From Gammaproteobacteria bacterium RBG_16_57_12 (GTDB taxonomy: Bacteria > Pseudomonadota > Gammaproteobacteria > RBG-16-57-12), in NCBI GenBank assembly GCA_001801365.1, contig MGXL01000109.1, positions 1 through 7,988 on the forward strand: a DNA stretch of 7,988 nt, read 5' to 3'. The notes under the pieces are model-generated. The model searched no databases, had not been told where the DNA came from, and saw only the letters and a program-made list of their open reading frames with translations. Positions 1 to 6,792 of the stretch are shown in pieces. Within the stretch, counting starts at the first letter, position 1; each line of letters starts with the position of its first letter. Both the position numbers and the translations under genes were made by a program.

Positions 1-371
1 GTCAGCGCCTCACCGGAGAAACGCATGATGCGCAGCGGCGGGTAATTAATACGTGGCCGAGCAGCTCGGCGATCCAGCGCCATCCACACTTCGAAGGGAC
101 TCTGGGTGCCCAGTTCATGAAACTGGAGCGCGGACAGCAGGCAAACTACGCCGTGCGGAACCCGCTTGCAGGCCTCCGCCAAACCATGATGGACTGAAAT
201 CTCGGCATCGGCCGCAACATAGAGCCCCCGACCGGTGCGCATGAGCAGCCTTTTTTTAACAAGCCGGCGCAGGTATTCGGGGTGAATGCCCCTTGAAGTC
301 AGATCACGCACCCGCAGCACGCCCATCTGCCTAGCGAGTTCCAGTACCTGTTGGGTCATATCCTTGGTCAT
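1..371 (-). CDS. AbiEi-family antitoxin / transcriptional regulator, partial (C-terminus beyond window edge)
   Basis: This is the N-terminal ~123 residues of an open frame that runs without a stop off the low-coordinate end. From the ATG at 371 the product begins MTKDMTQQVLELARQMGVLR. Residues ~5-57 look like a small winged-helix domain ending in LLMRTGRGLYV, the usual end of the AbiEi N-terminal DNA-binding domain. It is followed by VCLLSALQFHELGTQSPFEVW (about residues 81-101), which I recognise as the conserved core of AbiEi-type antitoxins. In the family, AbiEi represses its own operon and neutralises the AbiEii nucleotidyltransferase toxin of a type IV toxin-antitoxin/phage-abortive system; full proteins are commonly near 200 residues, so roughly a third or more is missing here. 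In-frame ATGs also exist at 389 and 359. The 389 start lies upstream of the predicted -10 box, so 371 (possibly leaderless) or 359 is preferred. The toxin partner is not visible. Family call is fairly sure; function is by homology. Confidence 0.8.
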   Translation of the reverse strand, partial: MTKDMTQQVLELARQMGVLRVRDLTSRGIHPEYLRRLVKKRLLMRTGRGLYVAADAEISVHHGLAEACKRVPHGVVCLLSALQFHELGTQSPFEVWMALDRRAARPRINYPPLRIMRFSGEAL

Positions 372-378
372 GCGTATA

Positions 379-406
379 TGTATAGACATTTATTAATATA
401 TGTCAA
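379..406 (-). promoter_or_regulatory. Predicted promoter of the AbiEi gene
   Basis: On the minus strand a consensus -35 TTGACA (406-401) is followed by a 16-bp spacer and a -10 TATACA (384-379). It sits in a sharply AT-rich patch (about 370-418) between GC-rich coding regions. Transcription would start near 373-371, at or next to the ATG at 371, leaving almost no leader. This is a sequence-based prediction only. Confidence 0.6.
385..404. promoter_or_regulatory. Near-perfect 20-bp palindrome in the spacer of the AbiEi promoter (candidate operator)
   Basis: On the plus strand arms GACAT (385-389) and ATGTC (400-404) flank TTATTAATAT; 18 of the 20 positions obey two-fold symmetry around a central TTAA. 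It fills the spacer between -35 and -10 and overlaps the end of the -35 box, where a bound dimer would block RNA polymerase. An offset outer inverted pair, TGTATA (379-384) and TATACA (411-416), surrounds it. AbiEi-type antitoxins are known to autorepress by binding inverted repeats in their promoters, so self-regulation is the natural inference. Confidence 0.5.
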
Positions 407-431
407 GAAATATACACACATCCTGCCGCCC

Positions 432-456
432 GGGGTTGGAACGGCACGTCAACCCC
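432..456 (-). terminator. Hairpin between the phosphoesterase stop and the AbiEi promoter (weak terminator candidate)
   Basis: GGGGTTG (432-438) and CAACCCC (450-456) form a 7-bp perfect stem with an 11-nt loop, about 26 nt past the phosphoesterase stop codon. The sequence after it on the minus strand is GC-rich with no T-run, so an intrinsic terminator is not well supported. It may be an RNA-stabilising hairpin or chance. Confidence 0.3.
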
Positions 457-481
457 CCAAGCCGTGAACGACAACTATCTC

Positions 482-1240
482 TCAGACCTCGACTACGAAG
501 TCCGGCCTGAAGTCCAGTGTCAGGTCGTAAGGAGCATAGCCGCGCGGGTTACACACCACGTGGGTGCCGTAGACTTGGTAATCGAAAGAATCATGAGTGT
601 GGCCGTGAATCCAGAGCGCCACCCGGTCACCGCCCATCAGATCCTCGAGGTTGCTGGCGAAAGCCGGGGTCAAAGGATCCCGGGCAAATCGCGGGGACAC
701 CGAGCCTGGTGAAGGTGCATGATGGGTCACCACCACCGTTTTGCCGCTAAAGGGTTCCATCAGCCTGTTCGCCAGCCAGTTGCGGCTTACCGTGTGCAGC
801 CGCAAGGCATCTTCCGGCATGAAGGGCCGACCGTGGCATTGAATGACCGCAAAATCATTCATCCCCTGGCGCGCCCGTAGCATTGCAAAATATTTATCTC
901 CCTCTCCGAACAGGGCGAAGTCGGTCCACAACACGCTGCCGAGAAAACGTACACCGCCAATTTCGACCTCGTCGTCGTCGAGCACGTGGATAGAGTGCGG
1001 TGCGCAGGCCTTCAGCTCATCGAGCAACGCGATGTCGTGACGATAGAACTCGTGGTTGCCGGGCACATAGATTACGGGCTTGCCTGCAAAGCGAGCCTTT
1101 GCCCAGTACAGTCCCTCCAGGCCCACACCGATGTCTCCGGCCAGTACCACGACATCGGCATCGGTTTCTGACGGCTCGAATTCACCGAATTCAATATGCA
1201 GATCATTCAGAACATGGAGCTTCATGCGTTTACTTTGCAT
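482..1240 (-). CDS. Calcineurin-like metallophosphoesterase, substrate unknown
   Basis: A 252-residue protein of the two-metal calcineurin-like phosphoesterase superfamily, expected to be cytoplasmic because no signal peptide or membrane segment is seen. The metal-binding motifs occur in order: D13-x-H15 (NDLH), G35-D36 (LAGDIG), G61-N62-H63-E64 (GNHE), H173-H174 (THHAPSPG) and G213-H214-T215-H216 (GHTH), so the active site looks complete. Members cleave phosphomono- or diesters; nothing visible fixes the substrate. The start is uncertain: the frame opens at ATG 1240, but the conserved first strand (MKLHVLNDLH) begins at Met6, the ATG at 1225; neither has a clear ribosome binding site. It lies 143 bp after radA, a gap with no convincing promoter or terminator, and ahead of the AbiEi gene on the same strand. 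It may be the end of the radA transcript or the first accessory gene. Enzyme class is sure, role unknown. Confidence 0.85.
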   Translation of the reverse strand: MQSKRMKLHVLNDLHIEFGEFEPSETDADVVVLAGDIGVGLEGLYWAKARFAGKPVIYVPGNHEFYRHDIALLDELKACAPHSIHVLDDDEVEIGGVRFLGSVLWTDFALFGEGDKYFAMLRARQGMNDFAVIQCHGRPFMPEDALRLHTVSRNWLANRLMEPFSGKTVVVTHHAPSPGSVSPRFARDPLTPAFASNLEDLMGGDRVALWIHGHTHDSFDYQVYGTHVVCNPRGYAPYDLTLDFRPDFVVEV

Positions 1241-1383
1241 CGCGTCAGGTCTTTTTACCAGTATGGCAATCTCGTAGTGAACATGCGGCGGGGCTTACTA
1301 TCCAGAACCCTGGCGATGGGCTCTTCTTCGGCTCGGTGATTGCGACCTTGTGCTCCGCGCTCCCTGATCAAACCGGAGAAAGG

Positions 1384-2754
1384 CTAGCGCAATATCTCCA
1401 GGGCATCGGCGAGACGTTCGGCGGTAACGATCTCCATGCCCTCGATACTCCCGCGCTTGGGGGCGTTGGTTTTGGGCACGACGGCGCGTTTGAAGCCGTG
1501 TTTGGCCGCTTCCTTGAGGCGTTCCTGGCCGCCGGGCACGGGGCGGATCTCGCCGGCCAGGCCCACTTCGCCGAACACCACCAGGTCCACGGCCAGTGGC
1601 CGGTTACGCAGGCTGGACAGCACGGCCAGGATCACCGCCAAGTCGGCTGCGGTTTCGGTGAGGCGCACCCCACCCACGACATTGACGAACACGTCCTGAT
1701 CATACGTGGCGATGCCGCCATGACGGTGCAGCACCGCCAGCAGCATGGCGAGGCGGTTATGCTCCAGTCCCAGGGTGACGCGCCGCGGATTGCTGAGATG
1801 GCTTTCATCCACCAGGGCCTGCACTTCCACCAGCAGCGGCCGGCTGCCTTCACGGGTCACCATCACCACGCTGCCGGAGACCGGATCGGGATGGCGCGAC
1901 AGGAAAATGGCCGAAGGATTGCTGACTTCGCGCAGCCCCCGGTCGGTCATGGCGAACACGCCCAGCTCGTTGACGGCGCCGAAGCGGTTCTTGATGGCAC
2001 GGATCACCCGGAAGCTGCTACCGCTGTCGCCTTCGAAATACAGCACCGTGTCGACCATGTGTTCCAGCACGCGCGGGCCCGCCAGGGTGCCTTCCTTGGT
2101 GACATGGCCGACCAGGAATATCGCCGTGTTGGTCTGCTTGGCATAACGCACCAGCATGGCGGTGCTTTCCCGCAGCTGGGCCACAGCGCCGGGTGCTGAT
2201 TGCAGGGTCTCGGTATAGATGGTCTGGATGGAATCGATCACGATCACCTGGGGCTGTTCTTGACGCGCCAGCTCCAGGATGCGTTCAACCCGGGTCTCGG
2301 CCAGCAGACATTGCTTATCGAGGGATAAACCCAGGCGCTGGGCGCGCATGCTGACCTGGTGCAGGGATTCCTCGCCGGTGACATACAGGGTGGAAAGCTG
2401 CTCGCCCAGCGCGGCCAGGGCCTGTAACAGCAGGGTGGATTTGCCGATGCCAGGATCACCGCCGATCAGGATCACGGCCCCCAGCACCAGGCCGTTGCCC
2501 AGCACCCGGTCCAGTTCCGGGATGCCGGTGGAGGTGTGCAATTCCTGCTGCCCGACGACATCGGCCAGGCGCTGGATGACGGAGTCGCCGGCATAGCCGC
2601 TGAAGCGCGGGTGGCTCTTGGCGGAGGAAACCGTAACCGTTTCCTCGGCTATGCTGTTCCACGCGCCGCAGTCAAAACACTGGCCGGACCACTTGGTACT
2701 CTGCGCCCCGCAGGCGTTGCACACATAAACCGTTTTGCTTTTGGAAACCGACAT
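1384..2754 (-). CDS. radA: DNA repair protein RadA (Sms), branch-migration ATPase
   Basis: A full-length 456-residue RadA. An N-terminal four-cysteine zinc finger (C12, C15, C26, C29, spaced CxxC...CxxC) is followed by a RecA-like ATPase core with Walker A GGDPGIGKST (98-107) and Walker B VIVIDS (170-175, D174). The RadA signature KNRFG is at 255-259. A C-terminal Lon-protease-like domain occupies about 285-456 (VGGVRLTETAADLAV, 360-374) and has no protease role in this family. RadA drives branch migration of RecA-made recombination intermediates and acts as a DnaB-like hexameric helicase in repair and transformation. The ATG at 2754 lies only 2 nt past the alr stop, with at most a weak Shine-Dalgarno sequence inside the alr end, suggesting translation coupled to alr. 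The stop is TAG. Nothing is missing or broken. Confidence 0.97.
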   Translation of the reverse strand: MSVSKSKTVYVCNACGAQSTKWSGQCFDCGAWNSIAEETVTVSSAKSHPRFSGYAGDSVIQRLADVVGQQELHTSTGIPELDRVLGNGLVLGAVILIGGDPGIGKSTLLLQALAALGEQLSTLYVTGEESLHQVSMRAQRLGLSLDKQCLLAETRVERILELARQEQPQVIVIDSIQTIYTETLQSAPGAVAQLRESTAMLVRYAKQTNTAIFLVGHVTKEGTLAGPRVLEHMVDTVLYFEGDSGSSFRVIRAIKNRFGAVNELGVFAMTDRGLREVSNPSAIFLSRHPDPVSGSVVMVTREGSRPLLVEVQALVDESHLSNPRRVTLGLEHNRLAMLLAVLHRHGGIATYDQDVFVNVVGGVRLTETAADLAVILAVLSSLRNRPLAVDLVVFGEVGLAGEIRPVPGGQERLKEAAKHGFKRAVVPKTNAPKRGSIEGMEIVTAERLADALEILR

Positions 2755-2756
2755 GG

Positions 2757-3851
2757 CTAGCCTACTTCGGTAAAGCGCACCCGCGCGCTAACACCGCACA
2801 GCAGCTCATAGCTGATGGTCCCGGCATGGCTGGCGACCTCCTCGACCGGCAGATCCCTGCCCCACAGCTGCACCGGATCACCGATCGCCGCCTTGGGCTG
2901 GGTGCGTAAATCCACGCACAACATGTCCATGGAGACCCGGCCGATCAGGGGCACGCGTTTACCGTTGACCACCACCGGCGTGCCTTCGCGGGCATGACGC
3001 GGGTAACCGTCACCATAACCGAAGGCCACCATACCCACCGGCATATCCTCGGGACATACCCAGGCGCCACCGTAGCCGACGGCATCGCCTTTTCTGAAAT
3101 GATTCACGGCGATCAACTCGGAGATCACCGTCATCACCGGCTTGAGACCATGATCCTCGCCGGTGCCGGTGAGAAACGGCGACACGCCATAGAGCATGAT
3201 GCCCGGCCGCACCCAGTCGGCATGGCTGTCGCGCACGCCGAGGATGGCGGCGGAATTGGCCAGGCTACGTTCACCGTCCAGGACGCCGGCCACCTGCTGA
3301 AATGTTGCCACTTGCTGAGCGGTGACCGGGCTGGCCGGATCATCGGCACAGGCCAGGTGGGTCAGCAGGCGCAGATCCTCGGCCACGAATGGACAGCGCC
3401 GCAGGCGGTGATAGGCCTCCCGGGCCTTGCCTGATGAGATGCCCAGGCGATGCATACCGGTGTCGATCTTCAGCCACACCGAGAGCGGATGGCTCTGCGT
3501 CTGGTTATTGCGCGGCAGGGCTTCCAGATAGGCGATCTGCGCCTCGTGATGCACGGTGATATCCAGCCCATGCCGCTGGATCAGGGGCAGCTCGTCACCG
3601 GAAAAAAATCCTTCCAGCAGCAGGATGCGCTGTTTGATGCCCGCCTCGCGCAGTTGCAGGGCCTCTTCGATGCAGGCGACCCCAAAACCATCGGCCTCCT
3701 GCAAGGCCGTGGCCATGCGCACCAGCCCGTGCCCATACCCGTTGGCCTTGATCACCGCCATGACCTTGGCCCCGGGCGCGGCGGCCCTGACCTGTGCCAG
3801 ATTATGCCGCAGGGCCTTCAGATCAATGCGCGCGCAGGCCTTGCGGCTCAT
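2757..3851 (-). CDS. alr: Alanine racemase
   Basis: A 364-residue PLP-dependent racemase that interconverts L- and D-alanine in the cytoplasm, supplying D-alanine for peptidoglycan precursors. The PLP-binding lysine is K35 in VIKANGYGHG (33-42), the family signature. The second catalytic base is Y260 in AVGYGGAW. Other visible hallmarks are KIDTGMHRLG (128-137), RPGIMLYG (215-222) and RVSMDM (305-310). The length is typical (about 360). The start ATG (3851-3849) overlaps the dnaB TGA (3850-3848) as ATGA, a classic translational-coupling arrangement, and radA follows 2 nt after the stop. The dnaB-alr order is standard in gammaproteobacteria. Whether this is the constitutive biosynthetic racemase or one of several paralogues cannot be seen here, but its place in a housekeeping operon favours the former. 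Confidence 0.97.
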   Translation of the reverse strand: MSRKACARIDLKALRHNLAQVRAAAPGAKVMAVIKANGYGHGLVRMATALQEADGFGVACIEEALQLREAGIKQRILLLEGFFSGDELPLIQRHGLDITVHHEAQIAYLEALPRNNQTQSHPLSVWLKIDTGMHRLGISSGKAREAYHRLRRCPFVAEDLRLLTHLACADDPASPVTAQQVATFQQVAGVLDGERSLANSAAILGVRDSHADWVRPGIMLYGVSPFLTGTGEDHGLKPVMTVISELIAVNHFRKGDAVGYGGAWVCPEDMPVGMVAFGYGDGYPRHAREGTPVVVNGKRVPLIGRVSMDMLCVDLRTQPKAAIGDPVQLWGRDLPVEEVASHAGTISYELLCGVSARVRFTEVG

Positions 3852-5245
3852 CCATAGGCCTCGTCTTCATAGCGGGTACCGGCGAAGTTTTCAAAACGGG
3901 TGTATTGCCCCAGGAAGGTCAGACGCACCGTGCCGATCGGGCCGTTACGTTGCTTGCCGACGATCACTTCGGCCGTGCCCTTGTCGGGGCTTTCCTGGTT
4001 GTACACCTCGTCACGATAGATGAACACGATGACGTCTGCATCCTGCTCTATGGCACCGGATTCCCTCAGATCAGACATCACCGGACGCTTGTTGGGACGC
4101 TGTTCCAGACTGCGGTTGAGCTGTGACAGGGCGATCACCGGCACATTCAGCTCCTTGGCCAGCGCCTTCAGGCTGCGCGAGATCTCGCTGATTTCGGTGG
4201 CGCGGTTTTCCTTGGTGCCGGGCACCTGCATCAATTGCAGATAGTCGATGACGATCATGCCCAGGCCATGCTCGCGCGCCAGCCGGCGGGCGCGGGCGCG
4301 CAGTTCATTAGGCGTCAGCGCCGGTGAATCATCGATATACAGCGGCACTTCGGCCAGCATGCCCACCGCCGAGGTTAACCGCGGCCAGTCGTCATCATCG
4401 AGCTTGCCAGTGCGGACACGGTGCTGGTCAATGCGCCCCAGCGACGACATCAGGCGCATGGCCAGTTGCTCGCCTGGCATTTCCATACTGAACACCGCCA
4501 CCGGGATACGGGATTTGATCGCCGCATGTTCAGCGATATTCATGGCGAAGGTAGTCTTACCCATGGAAGGACGGCCGGCCACGATGATCAGATCGGCGGC
4601 CTGCATGCCGGAGGTCAGTTCATCGAAATCGGTGAACCCGGTCGGCACGCCGGTGATGGGATTGTCCTGCTCGAACAGGGTATCGATACGCTCCACGGCC
4701 TTGACCAGCAGCTCCTTGATGGGCCGGAAACCCCGCTTGCCTCGGGCGCCCTGTTCGGCAATCTCGAACACCAGACGTTCGGCATTATCCAACAGCTCCA
4801 CCGAGTTGCGGCCATCGGGCGCAAAGGCGCTGTCGGTGATCCTGGTGCCCACCTGGATCAGCTGGCGCAGGATGGAACGCTCGCGCACGATGTTGGCATA
4901 GGCGCGGATATTGGCCGCGCTGGGGGTGTTCTTCGCCACGGCGCCCAGATAGGCCAGACCGCCGGCATTGACGAGTTCATTGTTGTTGTCCAGCCACTCG
5001 GACAGGGTGATGACATCGAAGGGATCGTTGCGCTCGGACAATCGGGTGAGCGCATTGAAGATCAGCCGGTGGTCATGGCGATAGAAATCCTCCTCGGTGA
5101 TCACGTCGGCGACCTGGTCCCAGGCGGAATTGTCCAGCATCAGCCCGCCCAGCACCGACTGCTCCGCCTCGATGGAATGCGGCGGCAGTTTCAACACCGC
5201 CGTGGCTTCGTCGTAATGGCTCTTGGAAATGGCGAGGTCTTGCAT
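3848..5245 (-). CDS. dnaB: Replicative DNA helicase DnaB
   Basis: A 465-residue DnaB, the hexameric 5'-3' helicase at the replication fork. The N-terminal collar domain spans about 20-165 (PPHSIEAEQSVLGGLMLDN, 21-39). A linker leads to the RecA-like ATPase domain from ~200. Walker A is GRPSMGKTT (224-232), Walker B is IVIDYLQLM (331-339, D334), and the arginine-finger region is GKQRNGPIG (430-438). There is no intein, insertion or truncation, although DnaB is a common intein target. ATG 5245 is the first usable start, since an in-frame TAG lies three codons upstream; no clear Shine-Dalgarno sequence precedes it. The gene starts after a probable terminator of the ribosomal operon and overlaps alr by 4 nt, so it likely heads a dnaB-alr-radA unit. 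A possible TAACAT -10 element lies about 30 nt upstream but lacks a good -35. Confidence 0.98.
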   Translation of the reverse strand: MQDLAISKSHYDEATAVLKLPPHSIEAEQSVLGGLMLDNSAWDQVADVITEEDFYRHDHRLIFNALTRLSERNDPFDVITLSEWLDNNNELVNAGGLAYLGAVAKNTPSAANIRAYANIVRERSILRQLIQVGTRITDSAFAPDGRNSVELLDNAERLVFEIAEQGARGKRGFRPIKELLVKAVERIDTLFEQDNPITGVPTGFTDFDELTSGMQAADLIIVAGRPSMGKTTFAMNIAEHAAIKSRIPVAVFSMEMPGEQLAMRLMSSLGRIDQHRVRTGKLDDDDWPRLTSAVGMLAEVPLYIDDSPALTPNELRARARRLAREHGLGMIVIDYLQLMQVPGTKENRATEISEISRSLKALAKELNVPVIALSQLNRSLEQRPNKRPVMSDLRESGAIEQDADVIVFIYRDEVYNQESPDKGTAEVIVGKQRNGPIGTVRLTFLGQYTRFENFAGTRYEDEAYG

Positions 5246-5302
5246 GCTTGGCTAGGCGTCTTGGGTGAATGATCAGGGATGTTACAGGGTAGCACAGGGC
5301 AG

Positions 5303-5331
5303 AAAAAAAAGGCACGGGCCACGGGGGCCGT
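5303..5331 (-). terminator. Probable intrinsic terminator after rplI
   Basis: On the minus strand an imperfect GC-rich hairpin (ACGG 5331-5328 with CCGT 5317-5314, inner CC/GG pairs and one mismatch; alternatively GGCC pairing with GGCC) is followed by GCC and then eight T residues (5310-5303). The placement 60-90 nt beyond the rplI stop and upstream of dnaB fits an operon end. The stem is imperfect and stands 3 nt from the T-run, so read-through into dnaB is plausible. Confidence 0.55.
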
Positions 5332-5347
5332 TTTGACAGCACCGGAT

Positions 5348-5377
5348 TCAGCGGGTGCCCGGCCGGACACCCGCTGA
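5348..5377 (-). other. Strong hairpin immediately after rplI
   Basis: TCAGCGGGTG (5348-5357) and CACCCGCTGA (5368-5377) form a perfect 10-bp stem. The 10-nt interval contains CCGG and CCGG-type complementary bases that could lengthen it. It starts 12 nt after the rplI stop codon. No T-run follows directly, so it may protect the 3' end of the ribosomal-protein mRNA or act together with the T-tract hairpin at 5303-5331. Confidence 0.6.
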
Positions 5378-5389
5378 GCGGCAGCAGAC

Positions 5390-5842
5390 TTACACGACCG
5401 GGACGATGTTGACCTTGATGGTAGTGTTTACATCGACATGGAGGTGGATTTCCACGTCGAACTCACCCAGGGCGCGCAGCGGACCATTGGGCAGCCGCAC
5501 TTCATGCTTGGCTATCGCCACACCGGCCTGACACACGGCAGCGGCGATATCGGATGTGCCGATAGAACCGAACAGCTTGCCTTCCTCGCCGGCCAGACTG
5601 CTGAGGGTCACGGCGCCCAGCCCCTGCAGGGCCTGCGCACGGGCCTGTGCGGCAGTCAGGGCGTCCGCGGAGGCCTTTTCCAGCTCGGCGCGGCGGGCTT
5701 CAAACGCGGCCAGGTTCTTCGCCGTCGCCGGCGCTGCCTTGCCCTGCGGAATCAGGAAGTTGCGTCCATAACCGTTCTTGACCTTCACCTTGTCGCCCAG
5801 GGCACCCAGATTGCTTACTTTATCGAGCAGTATCACTTCCAT
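5390..5842 (-). CDS. rplI: 50S ribosomal protein L9
   Basis: Ribosomal protein L9, a two-domain 50S protein that binds 23S rRNA near the base of the L1 stalk. From ATG 5842 it has 150 residues, the usual bacterial length. The N-terminal domain reads [20 protein letters not shown] and contains the signature [13 protein letters not shown] (about 25-37). A long connecting helix (about 45-75) leads to the C-terminal domain, ending in [13 protein letters not shown]. The frame can be opened three codons earlier at a GTG (5851), but that GTG is inside the ribosome binding site GGTGAGGTG, which stands 6 nt before ATG 5842; the ATG also matches the universal L9 N-terminus. It follows the membrane-protein gene by 29 nt and is the last gene before the double hairpin. 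Confidence 0.97.
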   Translation of the reverse strand: MEVILLDKVSNLGALGDKVKVKNGYGRNFLIPQGKAAPATAKNLAAFEARRAELEKASADALTAAQARAQALQGLGAVTLSSLAGEEGKLFGSIGTSDIAAAVCQAGVAIAKHEVRLPNGPLRALGEFDVEIHLHVDVNTTIKVNIVPVV

Positions 5843-5871
5843 CGCTATCACCTCACCAAATAATTATAACT

Positions 5872-6792
5872 TTAACTGTCTTTCGTTTTGGCCACGCCCG
5901 CCCGGGCGCGAAAATCGGCCCAGACATCCACGACCCCCATCAGGGCCAGCAGGCCCATCAGAAACGGCATCAACACATACATGGGCGCCAGCCAGCCGCT
6001 GTGCAGCCCTTTGGCGCTGGCGATGGCATGCACCACCGCCAGACCCTGTAAAACAAAAACCGCCTCGGCCACCAGCAGCAGGTTGGAGACCAGATGTCCT
6101 GTGCCGGCCAGATCCAGCGCCAGCAACAGGACCGCGATCCCTGCCAGGGCTTTACCGAGCCGCAATCCCAGAAATTCGGTCTTGAACCCGCCGGGATTAT
6201 ACAGCGTCGCCTGCCACCAGCGTCCCAGCAGCAGGCAGATCAGGGCATGGGTGACCACGGCCATCGCCACGGTGCCGGTCATGCCTTGCGACAGTTGGCG
6301 CAGCAGCTGCTCGATCGTGGCATCGGCCTGATCAACGCCGGTCATCGACGCCAACAGCAAGGGCTTGAGGTTCTCCTCCAGCGCCTGGTAGAACCACTCG
6401 ACCGGATCCCCCAGCGCGGCAAAGATGGCCAAAACCAGCGCCATGCCCATGGCCAGCGCCACGGTCATGGTCTGCGACCAGGATACCGTCCGTCGCAACA
6501 CCACGGCCAACAGCCAGGCCGGAATCCAGATCGCCCCCGCCACGGCGACCGCCGGCACGACATTACTCAGACTCAGCAGGCTGAACAGCCCCAGAGTCAC
6601 GGCCGCCAGCAGCAATACCCACACTCCCTGCTGTGGGCCGAGCCGCAGGGTAACCAGGGTCAGGGCCGCGCCACTGAAAAAACTCAGGGGCGAAGTGAAC
6701 GGCGGCAGCAGGAAGGATAGTCCGGCAAACATCACCACCGTCATCACCGCCTGCAAGCGACCGCGCATGATATAACTTGCCAGTGCTTGCAT
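5872..6792 (-). CDS. DUF2232-type multi-pass inner-membrane protein of unknown function
   Basis: From ATG 6792 the product has 306 residues and is strongly hydrophobic. By eye there are eight or nine membrane segments, near residues 13-30, 34-51, 55-75, 80-99, 108-127, 170-189, 212-229, 233-255 and 267-289. A longer soluble section (about 128-169, with a charged EENLK and DQADATIEQLLRQLSQ stretch) divides it. The motif NPGGF (199-203), followed by EFLGLRLGK, matches what I recall of the DUF2232 family. The location between rpsR and rplI is the position of DUF2232 genes in Pseudomonas-like genomes. No biochemical role is known to me; a transporter-like role is possible but unsupported. The frame also allows a GTG at 6813. 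I prefer ATG 6792 because GGGGA lies 6 nt before it. The gene sits 59 nt after rpsR and 29 nt before rplI, so it is probably cotranscribed with them. Confidence 0.85.
   Translation of the reverse strand: MQALASYIMRGRLQAVMTVVMFAGLSFLLPPFTSPLSFFSGAALTLVTLRLGPQQGVWVLLLAAVTLGLFSLLSLSNVVPAVAVAGAIWIPAWLLAVVLRRTVSWSQTMTVALAMGMALVLAIFAALGDPVEWFYQALEENLKPLLLASMTGVDQADATIEQLLRQLSQGMTGTVAMAVVTHALICLLLGRWWQATLYNPGGFKTEFLGLRLGKALAGIAVLLLALDLAGTGHLVSNLLLVAEAVFVLQGLAVVHAIASAKGLHSGWLAPMYVLMPFLMGLLALMGVVDVWADFRARAGVAKTKDS

Noticed and set aside
1352..1377. CTCCG...CGGAG inverted repeat after radA as a terminator
   Set aside because: The stem is only 5 bp with a 16-nt loop and no T-run follows on the minus strand.
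1000..2199. A 399-codon open frame on the plus strand opposite the phosphoesterase and radA
   Set aside because: It is antisense to two intact, recognisable genes. Its translation is rich in His, Gln and Gly as expected for the reverse of GC-rich coding DNA, and it has no recognisable domain.
3848..5245. Possible intein or insertion in dnaB
   Set aside because: The protein is a normal 465 residues with Walker A, Walker B and the KQRNG region uninterrupted.
4421..5272. A 283-codon plus-strand open frame opposite dnaB
   Set aside because: It is fully antisense to dnaB, has no domain and shows His/Gly/Gln-rich shadow composition.
5863..5868. A perfect TATAAT on the minus strand just upstream of rplI (possible internal promoter)
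   Set aside because: No acceptable -35 box stands 16-18 bp upstream and there is no extended -10, and the site lies in a 29-nt AT-rich intergenic spacer where such a match is easy by chance.
6094..6720. A Gln/His-rich plus-strand open frame of 208 codons
   Set aside because: The composition is the complement of the Leu/Ala/Val-rich membrane-protein gene on the other strand, so it is a shadow.
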